From Mycobacterium ahvazicum (GTDB taxonomy: Bacteria; Actinomycetota; Actinomycetes; Mycobacteriales; Mycobacteriaceae), in assembly GCF_900176255.2 (NCBI RefSeq), contig NZ_FXEG02000006.1, positions 248,001 to 312,000 on the forward strand: a DNA stretch of 64,000 bases, written 5' to 3'. A program made the translations under genes and the position numbers. Positions 17,267-26,129 of this stretch are shown here, in pieces. The notes under the pieces are model-generated. The model saw only the letters and a list, made by a program, of their open reading frames with translations. It ran no database searches and was not told the DNA's origin. How positions within the stretch are numbered: position 1 is the first letter of the stretch; each line of letters opens with the position of its first letter.

Positions 17267-18298
17267 ATGAACCTGCTGCCCGGAGCTGAGCAGCTTGAAA
17301 TCATCACGGCGGCAGGGGAATTCCTCGCTGAGAGGATGCCTGTCGAGCGGATCCGTGCTAATCGGCACGCGGAAGCGCCGATTCCCGGGTCGGTATGGCG
17401 AGAATGCGCCGAGTTGGGCCTTTTGACTCTCGGGCTCGACGAGGAGTTCGGCGGATCGGGCCGGCCGCTGGACGACGAAGCGCTGCTGTTCGTCGAACTC
17501 GGCAAGCGGCTCGCGCCCGGGCCGTTCCTGGCGGGCACGTTGGGTGCCCGGGTAGCCGCCCGATCTGGCGACGACGCGCTGGCCCAGCGGATCGGCTCCG
17601 GGGTGGCGGTGGTGGCCCTCGCGGTACTGCGTGGCGACGGCGACGTGCGGCCAGCGCGGCCCATTAAAGGGACCTTCGATTTGTTCGAGCCGGCGGGTGC
17701 CTCGCACGCCCTGCTGGTGGCCCGCAGCGGTGCCGCTCTGCTCGACATCGATTCCTTCGGGCCGCTGACATCCGTGGCCGCAGCCGACCCGGGTACTCGG
17801 ATATCTTCGGCCACAGTCGAATCCGCCGAGCCGGTGTATTGGCTGCCGGTTGAGGACGAATGGATCTGGGGCCGCGCCATGGTGCTCGCGGCGGGCTATC
17901 TGGCCGGGCTGGCCGCGGGCGCGGCCGGTTTGGCGACCGAACACGCCAAGACGCGTGAGCAGTTCGGCAAACCGATCGGGGTCCACCAGGCGATCAAGCA
18001 CGCCTGCGTCGATATGGAGATCGCGGCCGAGGCCACGCAGGCGCAGACGTTCTTCGCCGCAATCGCGGTGGCGAGTGGCCGCGCCGACGCCCTGCTGCAG
18101 GTGCTGTCGGCCGCAACGGTGGCCGGCTCGGCGGCCGTCGACAATGCCGCAGCAGGCATCCACGTGTTCGGTGGGATGGGTTACACGTTCGAGAACGACA
18201 TGCACCTATACCTGAAGCGTGCGCACGTGTTTCGGCATCTGTTCGGCGAGCCCACCGACGTGCTGGCCGAGTTGCTGGCCCAGGACCGCGCCCAGTGA
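17267..18298 (+). CDS. Acyl-CoA dehydrogenase, short subunit
   Basis: 343 residues. It keeps the N-terminal helical domain (LGLLTLGLDEEFGGSGRPL), a reduced middle domain, and the C-terminal region EHAKTREQFGKPIGVHQAIKHACVDMEI followed by HVFGGMGYTFENDMHLYLKRA. It lacks the EPDAGSD flavin motif of its upstream partner, the pattern of the smaller chain of alpha2beta2 mycobacterial ACADs that share one FAD site. A good ribosome site (GAGGAGAC) precedes ATG 17267. The stop overlaps the thiolase-like start by 4 nt. Confidence 0.82.
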   Translation: MNLLPGAEQLEIITAAGEFLAERMPVERIRANRHAEAPIPGSVWRECAELGLLTLGLDEEFGGSGRPLDDEALLFVELGKRLAPGPFLAGTLGARVAARSGDDALAQRIGSGVAVVALAVLRGDGDVRPARPIKGTFDLFEPAGASHALLVARSGAALLDIDSFGPLTSVAAADPGTRISSATVESAEPVYWLPVEDEWIWGRAMVLAAGYLAGLAAGAAGLATEHAKTREQFGKPIGVHQAIKHACVDMEIAAEATQAQTFFAAIAVASGRADALLQVLSAATVAGSAAVDNAAAGIHVFGGMGYTFENDMHLYLKRAHVFRHLFGEPTDVLAELLAQDRAQ

Positions 18299-19446
18299 GC
18301 GGCACCGTTGCGATCGCCGGTGTCGCCCTGTCCGACGTCGGCCGAGTCGACGACAAGGGCCCCTACGAGCTGATCGCGCAGGCCAGCCGCCGCGCCTTGG
18401 CTGATGCCGGGCTGACGCCCGATGACGTCGATGGGTTGGCCTCTACCGGTCAGGGCACACTGCCCCCGGTCGATGTCGGCGAGTATCTGGGGCTGCGGCC
18501 CCGCTGGATCGACTCCACCGCGGTCGGGGGAGCGTCGTGGGAGGTGATGGCCGCCCACGCGGCCGACGCGATCGCCGCCGGGCATGCCGACGTGGTGTTG
18601 CTGACCTACGGCTCGACTGCCCGCTCTGATCTTCGAAAGGGGTTGCGGGGGGCCAACATCAATTGGGGCGCGCGCGGACCACTGCAGTGGGAGGCGCCCT
18701 ACGGCCACACCCTAATCTCCAAGTACGCCATGGCCGCACGGCGGCACATGTTCACTTACGGCACCACGATCGAGCAGCTGGCCGAGGTCGCTGTGTCCGC
18801 GCGGTTCAACGCGGCCGACAATCCCGAGGCCTACTACCGCGATCCGATCACCGTCGACGATGTGCTCGGCGGACCAATGATCGCCGACCCTTTCACCAAG
18901 CTGCACTGCTGCATTCGCAGCGATGGCGGGGCGGCGGCCGTCCTCGTCAACGCGGAACGCGCAAAGGATCTGCGGAGTAAGCCGGTGTGGGTGCTCGGCT
19001 CGGGCGAGACCACCTCGCACATGCTCACCTCGCAGTGGGACGACCTCACCGTCGGCCCGGCGGCGGTCAGCGGACCGCTCGCCTTTGCGCGCGCCGGGGT
19101 CTCCCCGTCCGACGTCGACGTCGCCGAGATCTACGACGCGTTCACCTATATGTTGCTACTCACCCTCGAAGACCTGGGCTTCTGCCCGAAGGGGGAGGGC
19201 GGCGGCTTTGTCGAGAAGGGCTCGTTGCGTTTGGGCGGCGAACTTCCCACCAATACCGACGGTGGCGGCCTGTCGGCATGTCACCCGGGTCAGCGGGGGT
19301 TGTTCCTCTTAGTCGAGGCGGCGCGCCAGTTGCGCGGCGAATGCGGGCCGCGGCAGGTGCCGGACGCCCGGATCGCCTGTGTCAGCGGCACCGGCGGCTG
19401 GTTCTGTTCCAGCGGCACAATGATTCTCGGCGCCGAGGAGCCGTAG
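18295..19446 (+). CDS. Thiolase-like protein (Ltp type), without adjacent DUF35
   Basis: 383 residues of the thiolase superfamily, Ltp branch: VAIAGVALSDVGRVD, ASRRALADAGLTPDDVDGL, YDAFTYMLLLTLEDLGFCPKGEGG and GELPTNTDGGGLSACHPGQRG. Unlike the three thiolase-like genes at 11932, 26130 and 59394, no DUF35 gene sits next to it. It could borrow an orphan DUF35 (35647 or 63187), or act alone as a thiolase. GTG at 18295 overlaps the ACAD stop by 4 nt. Confidence 0.8.
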   Translation: MSGTVAIAGVALSDVGRVDDKGPYELIAQASRRALADAGLTPDDVDGLASTGQGTLPPVDVGEYLGLRPRWIDSTAVGGASWEVMAAHAADAIAAGHADVVLLTYGSTARSDLRKGLRGANINWGARGPLQWEAPYGHTLISKYAMAARRHMFTYGTTIEQLAEVAVSARFNAADNPEAYYRDPITVDDVLGGPMIADPFTKLHCCIRSDGGAAAVLVNAERAKDLRSKPVWVLGSGETTSHMLTSQWDDLTVGPAAVSGPLAFARAGVSPSDVDVAEIYDAFTYMLLLTLEDLGFCPKGEGGGFVEKGSLRLGGELPTNTDGGGLSACHPGQRGLFLLVEAARQLRGECGPRQVPDARIACVSGTGGWFCSSGTMILGAEEP

Positions 19447-20961
19447 GTGGCCCGTGCACCGCTGAGCGCCGACGTCAGCGACACCCGGTCGATGCTGGAG
19501 TGCGCTGCTACCGTGCACGGTGACCGTGAGGCCTACGTTGAGCCGGGAGGGCGCATCACCTTCGCGGACTGGATCGGCCGGGCCCGTGGTGTCGCTTCGC
19601 AGTTCGCCGACCTCGGGGTCGGCAAGGGCGACGTAATCGTGCTGTGGCTGCCGTCGGGCATCGACTATGCGACGTGTTATGCCGCCGCGGCGATGCTCGG
19701 CGCCATCACCGCGGGTCTGAACCCCCGACTCGGTCGTCGAGAGATCGAATCTGTTCTGCAACAAGCTGATCCCGCGTTGATCGTCGCCGATGAACGGCTT
19801 GGAGCGCTACCCGATACCGGGCACCGGCTGTTGTCGCGGGATGCGCTGTGCAGCGACACGTCGTCATCGGCACCACCTGCCGTGGAGCTCAACCGTCGGG
19901 ACCTGGTTGCGTTGATCTTCACCAGTGGCACGACTGGGATGCCGAAGGGCGCGGCATTCGATGCCGACCGACTGGCGGCGGGCGCGGCAGCATCAGGGGT
20001 GATGAGCGCGCCCTACGACCGGCGCCTCACATCGACACCGTTCTCCCACGCCGGCTACATGTTCAAGCTCTGGGATCAGTTGGTGTGGGGCAGCACGCTG
20101 GTGGTGCCGCCGACTCCGTGGTCGGCCCAGGGCATGTTCGACATCCTGCGCGACGAGCGGGTCACCGTGGCGGGTGCGGTTCCGACCCAGTGGGCCAAGC
20201 TGCTCGATGTCGATGGCGTGAGCCGGCAGGCGTTGTCGCACTTACGGATCGGGGTGGTCGCCACGGCGCCGGCGCCGCCCGAGTTGATACGTCGGGTCGC
20301 CGAGCGGATCGGGGTTCCGCTGGTGGTGCGGTATGCGATGACCGAGTGCCCGACTATTTGCGGCACCGAACCGAACGACGCCCCCGAGATTCAGTTCCGC
20401 ACGGTCGGGCGGCCGGCCGCCGGAATGGAGGTCCGCGTCGGGCCCGACGGCGGTGTCGAGGTACGCGGTCCCTGCGTGATGCGCGGCTATTGGTGCAACC
20501 CGGAACTCACCGAAGAGGTGCTGCGCGACGGCTGGCTGCGCACCGGCGACATCGGCGCCCTCGGTGCCGACGGGAATCTCACCCTGGTTGGGCGCAGCGG
20601 CGACATGTACATCCGCGGCGGCTACAACGTGCATCCCGGTGAGGTGGAGCGTGTGCTCGCCGGTCACGCGGGTGTGAAAAATGCTGCCGTAGTGGGGTGC
20701 TCGGCCCCGGTTATCGGGGAGATCGGCGTCGCGTGCGTGGTGCCGGCTGACGCCGCTAGGCCCCCGGGGCTGGCCGAGTTGCGCACTTATGTGGCGGACG
20801 AGCTGGCCGATTACAAGGCGCCCGACGAATTGCTGATCGTCGACGAGTTACCGCTGACAGCGATGCTCAAGCCGGACCGGCTTGCCCTACGGGAGCTGAT
20901 CAGATTGCACGACAAAGACATTCAACGTCGACGACCGACGGAACAAGAGAGTCATGGCTGA
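19447..20961 (+). CDS. Acyl-CoA synthetase (AMP-forming)
   Basis: 504 residues of the ANL family: LIFTSGTTGMPKGA (P-loop-like), MTECPTICGTEP (A5), LRTGDIGALGADG (A7) and the hinge GRSGDMYIRGGYNVHPGEVE. The A10 Lys region reads TAMLKPDRLAL. It activates an acid to acyl-CoA. GTG at 19447 directly follows the previous stop with no spacer. The 3-prime end overlaps the convergent thioesterase gene by about 10 bp. It completes the operon that began at 13527. Substrate unknown; the neighbouring two-subunit ACAD suggests it primes beta-oxidation. Confidence 0.88.
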   Translation: MARAPLSADVSDTRSMLECAATVHGDREAYVEPGGRITFADWIGRARGVASQFADLGVGKGDVIVLWLPSGIDYATCYAAAAMLGAITAGLNPRLGRREIESVLQQADPALIVADERLGALPDTGHRLLSRDALCSDTSSSAPPAVELNRRDLVALIFTSGTTGMPKGAAFDADRLAAGAAASGVMSAPYDRRLTSTPFSHAGYMFKLWDQLVWGSTLVVPPTPWSAQGMFDILRDERVTVAGAVPTQWAKLLDVDGVSRQALSHLRIGVVATAPAPPELIRRVAERIGVPLVVRYAMTECPTICGTEPNDAPEIQFRTVGRPAAGMEVRVGPDGGVEVRGPCVMRGYWCNPELTEEVLRDGWLRTGDIGALGADGNLTLVGRSGDMYIRGGYNVHPGEVERVLAGHAGVKNAAVVGCSAPVIGEIGVACVVPADAARPPGLAELRTYVADELADYKAPDELLIVDELPLTAMLKPDRLALRELIRLHDKDIQRRRPTEQESHG

Positions 20962-21593
20962 TCCGGGCGCAACTCGATGAACAGGCCCTCGGCTTCCGCG
21001 CATAGTGTGTCCCCGTGGGTGAGCTCCGCGCGCAGCAGCCTCTTGCGTCCCTGTTCGCTGACGAACCAGGCGCGCACCACGAGTTCTTCGCCGACGGGTG
21101 TGATGGACCGGAAATCGGTGTGCAGATATGCGGTTCGCGCAGGCGCACGGCCGCCGCTACTGGCCAGCCGGCCGAGCACCTCATCGAATAACAGGGGGAT
21201 GGCCCCGCCGTGGACGGCTCCGCCTCCACCGAGAAAGTAGCGGCCGAACGTGACGGTGCCCTCTACCTTCTCCGGGTCGCCCGCGATCGGAATAAAGCTG
21301 GGGGCCATGGTTTGTCCGCGGCCGGGCAGATCGAGTCGGCGAGCGAAGATCTGCCTGCGCTCGGGGACGGCGGCTGGGGCCAACCGGTCGGTCCAGTCCT
21401 TGAGGTCCTTCGTCAGCGCCACGGTTGTCGCCCTATCCGGGGCTGCGGCGGCCACGTCGTCGAGGAAATCGCGCAGCGCCGCGATCATGTCGCCGTATTC
21501 GGCGCCCCCGCCCGGGCTCCGTACCGTCGGCTCCTGCCAGGTACGCATCGGCGGGAACCCCCCCCGTGACTCCGCCTCATGGGGCTCCGTCAT
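20952..21593 (-). CDS. PaaI-type hotdog thioesterase
   Basis: 213 residues with a C-terminal single hotdog domain. The signature GGGAVHGGAIPLLFDEVLG is the PaaI-like HGG...D/E active-site helix, followed by AYLHTDFRSITPVGEELVV. The first 80 residues form an uncharacterised N-terminal region (SPGGGAEYGDMIAALRDFLDD). It probably hydrolyses an acyl-CoA ester. It is convergent with the CoA ligase and divergent from the fused CoA-transferase at 21701; the spacer holds a repeat at 21604. Confidence 0.78.
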   Translation of the reverse strand: MTEPHEAESRGGFPPMRTWQEPTVRSPGGGAEYGDMIAALRDFLDDVAAAAPDRATTVALTKDLKDWTDRLAPAAVPERRQIFARRLDLPGRGQTMAPSFIPIAGDPEKVEGTVTFGRYFLGGGGAVHGGAIPLLFDEVLGRLASSGGRAPARTAYLHTDFRSITPVGEELVVRAWFVSEQGRKRLLRAELTHGDTLCAEAEGLFIELRPDQP

Positions 21594-21603
21594 CTCGCAA
21601 GAC

Positions 21604-21619
21604 TAATACATTGACATTA
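21604..21619. promoter_or_regulatory. TAAT-N8-ATTA inverted repeat in divergent spacer
   Basis: TAATACATTGACATTA has TAAT/ATTA ends like the TAATGGCTAGTCATTA repeat at 24903 in front of the TetR gene (11 of 16 positions match). It lies between divergent genes at 21593 and 21701. The 24162 TetR may bind here. Confidence 0.3.
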
Positions 21620-21700
21620 ATATTGATCGCTGCGATGCTGACGTGACGTGTGCCACTTCACGTCTTCACGAGATCCGCCCGCAGGCGCTAGGGAGCGAAC

Positions 21701-24157
21701 ATGCCGAAAGTCGGTTCAGCGTCGGACGGTCCGCTGGCCGGCCTCGTGGTGGTCGACCTGTCGACGACGCTGCCCGGCGCGCAGGCAACGCAGTTCCTCG
21801 CCGACTGCGGCGCCGGGGTGATCATGGTCGAGCCCCCCGACGGCAGTCCGCTGCGCGAGCTCGCCGGCTGGCCGGCGCTGCTGCGCGGCAAGCGCAGCGT
21901 GACTTTGGACCTGCACGACGACGCAGACCTCGACCGGTTGCGGGCACTGTTGCGGCGCGCCGACGTGATGGTGAACACGCTGCGGCCGCACACCGCCGAG
22001 CGCCTCGGCCTCACTGCCGAGTCGCTCTCGCGCCGGTATCCGCGGTTGGTGGTCGCCAACGTCACCGGCTGGGGCTCGCCGGGGCCGTTCCGCAACTATA
22101 AGGGCTGGGAAGCGCTGGTCATGGCCAAGACCGGCGTCATGCACGAGAAGCGCGGACTCGCGCCGCGTCCGGGCCCGGCGTTCACCACGTTCACCTATGC
22201 CTCGTGGGGCGCCGCCCATGCCGCTGTTCAGGGTGTGCTGGCCGCGCTCCTCGAGCGGGAGAGCAGTGGGCGTGGCCAAACCGTCGAGACCAACTTGGTG
22301 AGCGGCATGGGTTCGATGGATCCCTACAACTGGTTCTACGAGATGGTGCTGCAACGGTATCCGGGCGCATTCGAACCGATGGACGCCGCATACGACGATC
22401 AGGGTCGGCCCCAGGCGTACCTCATTTACGCACTGCTGGTGTGTCCGACGAAGGACGGCCGCTGGCTGCAGTTCGCTCAGGTGTCGCCCAAGCTGATCGG
22501 CGCCTGGCTGACCGAACTCGACCTGCTCGGGGAGCTCGCCGACCCGAAGTGGCAGGGCTTTCCGATGCTGCCGACCCCCGAACTTCGCACCGAGTGGTGG
22601 GACATCATGATCGAACGGGTCGGCGCCCGCACGCTCGCCGAATGGCAGCAGGCCATGGCGGAAAACCTCGACCTGAGCGGGGAACTGTTCCGGAGTCCCG
22701 AGGACTCGCTGAACCACCCGCAGACCGCGCACGAAGGGCGCGCCACCACCGTCATCGACCCCGATCTCGGACCCGTACGACAGCCGTCGACCCTTATTCA
22801 TGCAGACGGCAAGCCGCTGACCCGGCTTCGGCCGGCCCCGCGCATCGGCGAGCACAACGACTCAGTCACCTTCGATCAAGTAGGCGGCGCCGCCCCGCCC
22901 GCTCCGCAGGGAGACCACGACGAGCCGCCGCTGAAGGGTGTGACGGTCCTGGAGTTCGGCAGCATGTTCGCCGGACCGTACGGCGCGACCCTGCTGGCCG
23001 ACCTGGGCGCCCGCGTGATCAAGGTCGAGCCGCTCGACGGCGACAACATCCGCAACCTGGTCGCGTTCCCCGAGGCGGGTGGCGCAAAAGTGCTGCAGGG
23101 CAAGGAAAGTGTCGCGATCGACTTCACCAAGCCCGAGGGCCTCGAGCTGGTGTACGAGCTGGCCAAGCGGTCCGACGTCGTCCTGCAATGCTTCCGGGGC
23201 AAAGCGGCAGAACGCTCGAAGATCGACGAGGCCTCGCTGCGGGCGGTCAACCCGGACCTGGCGTTCGTGACGACCTCCGGTTACGGAGTCGACGGGCCGT
23301 TCGCCCATCGCGCGGCCTACGCACCATCGGTCGGCGCGGCGTCCGGCCTGGCGCAGGTCGACAGCCACGACACGGGCGAGCCGCCCGCCGACCTGGATGA
23401 CTTGCACCGCCGGGCGGTCAGACTCCACGCGGGCGGGGCCGTCCCAGCCGTGCAGTCCGACGGCATCGCGGCACACGGTGTCGGTTCGGCGCTGCTGGTC
23501 GCGTTGTACGCCAAGCGCCGTGGCAAGATGCTGACGAACGTGGTCACGACCATGCTCGCCCCCGCGCAGCAGGCGATGATCGCGTACAACGCGAGCTATG
23601 CGTCCCGACCCGCCGAAACGCCCGCGGACGAACAGTTTTTCGGTATGAATGCTCTGTATCGGATGTACCCGGCGGCCGACGGTTATGTCTTTCTTGCCGC
23701 GCCGTTGCCGCGCGAATGGCCGGCATTGGCGAAAGCGATGTCGCCGTACGTCGACTTGCACGCCGACGAGCGCTTTGCCGATGCCGACTCCCGAACCCAG
23801 CATGATGACGAGTTAATCGCTGCACTAACAACGGTTTTCGTGACTAAGACCAAGCTGGAGTGGGAGCACGAATTGTCCGCTCAAGACGTTGGTTGTGTCG
23901 AGGTGGTGGAGGCCAACTCCGAATTGGTGCTGCAGACCGATCCGTATTACGAGGCAGGCTATGCAGTCGACGCGCACAGCCCGATCTTCGAGGAGCACCG
24001 TCGGCTCGCGCCGCTGTGCACCTTCTCGCGATCACGGACACGGGCTGATGCGGGATGCACTATCGGGCAGCACACCGATGCGGTATTGCGCGAAATCGGG
24101 TTGGACGAAGCGGCGATCGCCGCCCTGAGAGCCAGCGAGGTCGTCGGCGGTAGCTGA
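21701..24157 (+). CDS. Fused tandem family III CoA-transferase
   Basis: 818 residues holding two complete CaiB-type modules: about 10-390 (LAGLVVVDLSTTLPGAQATQFLADCGAGVIMVE) and about 410-810 (LKGVTVLEFGSMFAGPYGATLLADLGARVIKVE). Tandem forms occur in mycobacteria (M. tuberculosis Rv1866 is one). Canonical members form interlocked dimers, so the fusion may be a covalent pseudo-dimer. At the position of the catalytic Asp, module 1 has Glu (GWEALVMAKTG, E137) and module 2 has Ala (AAYAPSVGAASG, A541), so activity is uncertain. ATG 21701 follows GGGAG. It would activate an acid with CoA if functional. Confidence 0.85.
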   Translation: MPKVGSASDGPLAGLVVVDLSTTLPGAQATQFLADCGAGVIMVEPPDGSPLRELAGWPALLRGKRSVTLDLHDDADLDRLRALLRRADVMVNTLRPHTAERLGLTAESLSRRYPRLVVANVTGWGSPGPFRNYKGWEALVMAKTGVMHEKRGLAPRPGPAFTTFTYASWGAAHAAVQGVLAALLERESSGRGQTVETNLVSGMGSMDPYNWFYEMVLQRYPGAFEPMDAAYDDQGRPQAYLIYALLVCPTKDGRWLQFAQVSPKLIGAWLTELDLLGELADPKWQGFPMLPTPELRTEWWDIMIERVGARTLAEWQQAMAENLDLSGELFRSPEDSLNHPQTAHEGRATTVIDPDLGPVRQPSTLIHADGKPLTRLRPAPRIGEHNDSVTFDQVGGAAPPAPQGDHDEPPLKGVTVLEFGSMFAGPYGATLLADLGARVIKVEPLDGDNIRNLVAFPEAGGAKVLQGKESVAIDFTKPEGLELVYELAKRSDVVLQCFRGKAAERSKIDEASLRAVNPDLAFVTTSGYGVDGPFAHRAAYAPSVGAASGLAQVDSHDTGEPPADLDDLHRRAVRLHAGGAVPAVQSDGIAAHGVGSALLVALYAKRRGKMLTNVVTTMLAPAQQAMIAYNASYASRPAETPADEQFFGMNALYRMYPAADGYVFLAAPLPREWPALAKAMSPYVDLHADERFADADSRTQHDDELIAALTTVFVTKTKLEWEHELSAQDVGCVEVVEANSELVLQTDPYYEAGYAVDAHSPIFEEHRRLAPLCTFSRSRTRADAGCTIGQHTDAVLREIGLDEAAIAALRASEVVGGS

Positions 24158-24161
24158 GCCT

Positions 24162-24848
24162 TCAGGTCTCGTCGCGCTCAGCGATCAGCGCGCGGGTCTC
24201 GTAAGACACCGGCGCGGTGAGCATTCCGACCCAGGTGTCCACGTAGTTGTGCAGCTGCGCTTCGCTGAGTCCATGGCCCGAACGGCCTGCCGCAGCAAGG
24301 ACGTTGATCAGGCTGATGTAGAGCTGAAACGTCCGGCCGCGCCGGATCCGCTCGGGCAGATCCTGCAACGCGGCGTCGACCAGCTCTTCCAGCTTCTCCT
24401 GGGTCCACTCATCATCGAGGTGATCCGGCCAGTAGTCGCTGCGCGCCCGCGGATCCTCCATGAGCCGAGCCAGGAACGGCGCGAACATCTCGCCCGCGGC
24501 GATGCTGTTGGCCAGCGGTCGCACCAGGAGCCACACCACGGCGCGGGGGTCCGCCTCCTTGCCTTGCTCGCGCATCCGCGCGAGCATCTCTTGGCGGTCG
24601 ATTCCGAGTGACGCCTGGCGGTAGGCGATCAGCGCGCGGATCAGTCCCTCGCGGGAGCCGAAGTGGTAGCGGATCACCGAGGTGTTGGACTGTCCGGCCG
24701 CCTGTTGGATTTCCCTGAGCGTGACCGCCTCGATGCCGCGCGTGGCGAACAGCCGCTCGGCGACCTCCATCAACATCACCCGGGTCGACTCACCCGATGC
24801 GTTGCGCCTCCGCTCGCCCGCGGGTGACTCCGTTCCCAGCTCCGGCAT
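24162..24848 (-). CDS. TetR-family transcriptional regulator
   Basis: 228 residues. The N-terminal helix-turn-helix lies near residues 25-70 (MEVAERLFATRGIEAVTLREIQQAAGQSNTSVIRYHFGSREGLIRALI). A ligand-binding domain with the acidic segment EDPRARSDYWPDHLDDEW follows. It is divergent from the amidohydrolase operon at 24986 and convergent with the fused CoA-transferase. The ribosome site GGAGG precedes ATG 24848. The palindrome at 24903 in the shared spacer is a likely operator for self-control and for the operon to the right. The ligand is probably an acyl-CoA or pathway intermediate. Confidence 0.88.
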   Translation of the reverse strand: MPELGTESPAGERRRNASGESTRVMLMEVAERLFATRGIEAVTLREIQQAAGQSNTSVIRYHFGSREGLIRALIAYRQASLGIDRQEMLARMREQGKEADPRAVVWLLVRPLANSIAAGEMFAPFLARLMEDPRARSDYWPDHLDDEWTQEKLEELVDAALQDLPERIRRGRTFQLYISLINVLAAAGRSGHGLSEAQLHNYVDTWVGMLTAPVSYETRALIAERDET

Positions 24849-24902
24849 GGGCCTCCTCCAGTTCGCCTCAGTCTTACCGGCGTCGCCCCTCCATCCAAAT
24901 AA

Positions 24903-24918
24903 TAATGGCTAGTCATTA
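24903..24918. promoter_or_regulatory. CTAG-centred palindrome, probable TetR operator
   Basis: TAATGGCTAGTCATTA is an inverted repeat (7 of 8 base pairs symmetric) in the spacer between the divergent TetR (24848) and amidohydrolase (24986) genes. Its position and symmetry fit autoregulation by the adjacent TetR. Confidence 0.55.
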
Positions 24919-24985
24919 GAAATACTGGACTTGCGTCAGGGCAGCTGGCATCATTCGAGTGAGTGGCGGATCCAATGGAGGGCCG

Positions 24986-26125
24986 ATGAGCGTGATCTGG
25001 ACGAATTCGGGCGACTCCCACTTCATCGAGCCCGACGACCTGTGGAAGTCCCGGTTGCCGAAGGCGCTTGCCGACCTGACGCCGCGCGCCGAGAAGGATC
25101 CCGACGGCGAGTACGAGACCGTCTCGGTCGACGGGCAGATCTTCAGGCGCAAGCTGCCGTCGTCGGCGGTGGTGGCCTTTGCCGAGATGAGCTCGAGGCC
25201 GCAGGGCACTCGCGATGCGAAGGCCCGGCTCGGGGATCTCGACAACGAGGGCGTCTGGGGCGAAGTCATTTTTCCGTCCCTGGGCATGTGGGCGTCCACC
25301 TTCCGCACGCCGGCGCTGCTCAAGGCATGCATGCGGGCGAGCAACGAGTGGGCTATCGAGGAGATCTGCGCGGTGTCGCCGCGATATGTGGTGACCGCCC
25401 AGGTGTCGACGCTCGTGGTGGATGACGCTGTCGAGGAGTTGCAGTGGGCCGCGGACAACGGCTTTAAAGCGGTGTTCCTGCCGACCACGCCGCATCCCAG
25501 TGCACCGGACTGGCATCGCAAGGAATGGGAACCGTTCTGGGCGGCGGCCGAGGAGGCCGGCATGGTGATCGCGTTCCACATCGGCACCGATCCGGTCGAG
25601 GTGACGGCCAGCAACAGCGCGACCGGTGGCGCAGGCCAGGTGTACCGCGGCCCGGGTGGTGCCACCATGAACTACGCCGAGACCACGTTCTCGGGTCAGC
25701 GGGCGGCGATGAAGATGGTCGCATCCGGCGCTCTGGACCGTCACCCCAACCTGAAGGTGCTCATCTCCGAGGGAGGTGCGACGTGGGTACCGTTTCTGGG
25801 TGACCGGCTCCTGGAGGGATACCGCCAGCACCATCTCGCGGTGCGGCCCAAGCTCACGCGCAGCCCCAAGGAAATCCTGTTCAGCCAGGTCTACGCGTCA
25901 TTCCAGCACGACGAAACGGCGGTCGCGGCCTATGAGCACATGGGCTACAAGAACGTGATGTTCGGCAGCGACTACCCGCACATGGAGGGCACCTTCGGGC
26001 ACACCCAGGACACCCTGAAGGGGCTCTTCGACGGCGTGAGCGACGCGACCCGACTGCGCATCACCCAGGGCACGTTCTACGAACTCTTCCCCGACGTTCC
26101 GCCAATTCCCGTCGAAAACGTTTGA
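24986..26125 (+). CDS. Amidohydrolase-family (ACMSD-like) metal-dependent hydrolase
   Basis: 379 residues of the amidohydrolase 2 family, a TIM barrel with a single metal. The N-terminal SGDSHFIEPDDLW has the variant D-x-H-x2-EP motif, VIAFHIGTDP provides a mid-barrel His, ISEGGATWVP lies on a later strand, and FGSDYPHMEG carries the conserved Asp near the end. The family includes decarboxylases such as ACMSD and gamma-resorcylate decarboxylase as well as hydrolases, so the reaction may be decarboxylation or hydrolysis. ATG 24986 has GGAGGGCC upstream. It is the first gene of a rightward operon with a thiolase-like protein, DUF35, a small Cys protein and an SDR. Confidence 0.82.
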   Translation: MSVIWTNSGDSHFIEPDDLWKSRLPKALADLTPRAEKDPDGEYETVSVDGQIFRRKLPSSAVVAFAEMSSRPQGTRDAKARLGDLDNEGVWGEVIFPSLGMWASTFRTPALLKACMRASNEWAIEEICAVSPRYVVTAQVSTLVVDDAVEELQWAADNGFKAVFLPTTPHPSAPDWHRKEWEPFWAAAEEAGMVIAFHIGTDPVEVTASNSATGGAGQVYRGPGGATMNYAETTFSGQRAAMKMVASGALDRHPNLKVLISEGGATWVPFLGDRLLEGYRQHHLAVRPKLTRSPKEILFSQVYASFQHDETAVAAYEHMGYKNVMFGSDYPHMEGTFGHTQDTLKGLFDGVSDATRLRITQGTFYELFPDVPPIPVENV

Positions 26126-26129
26126 GCGC

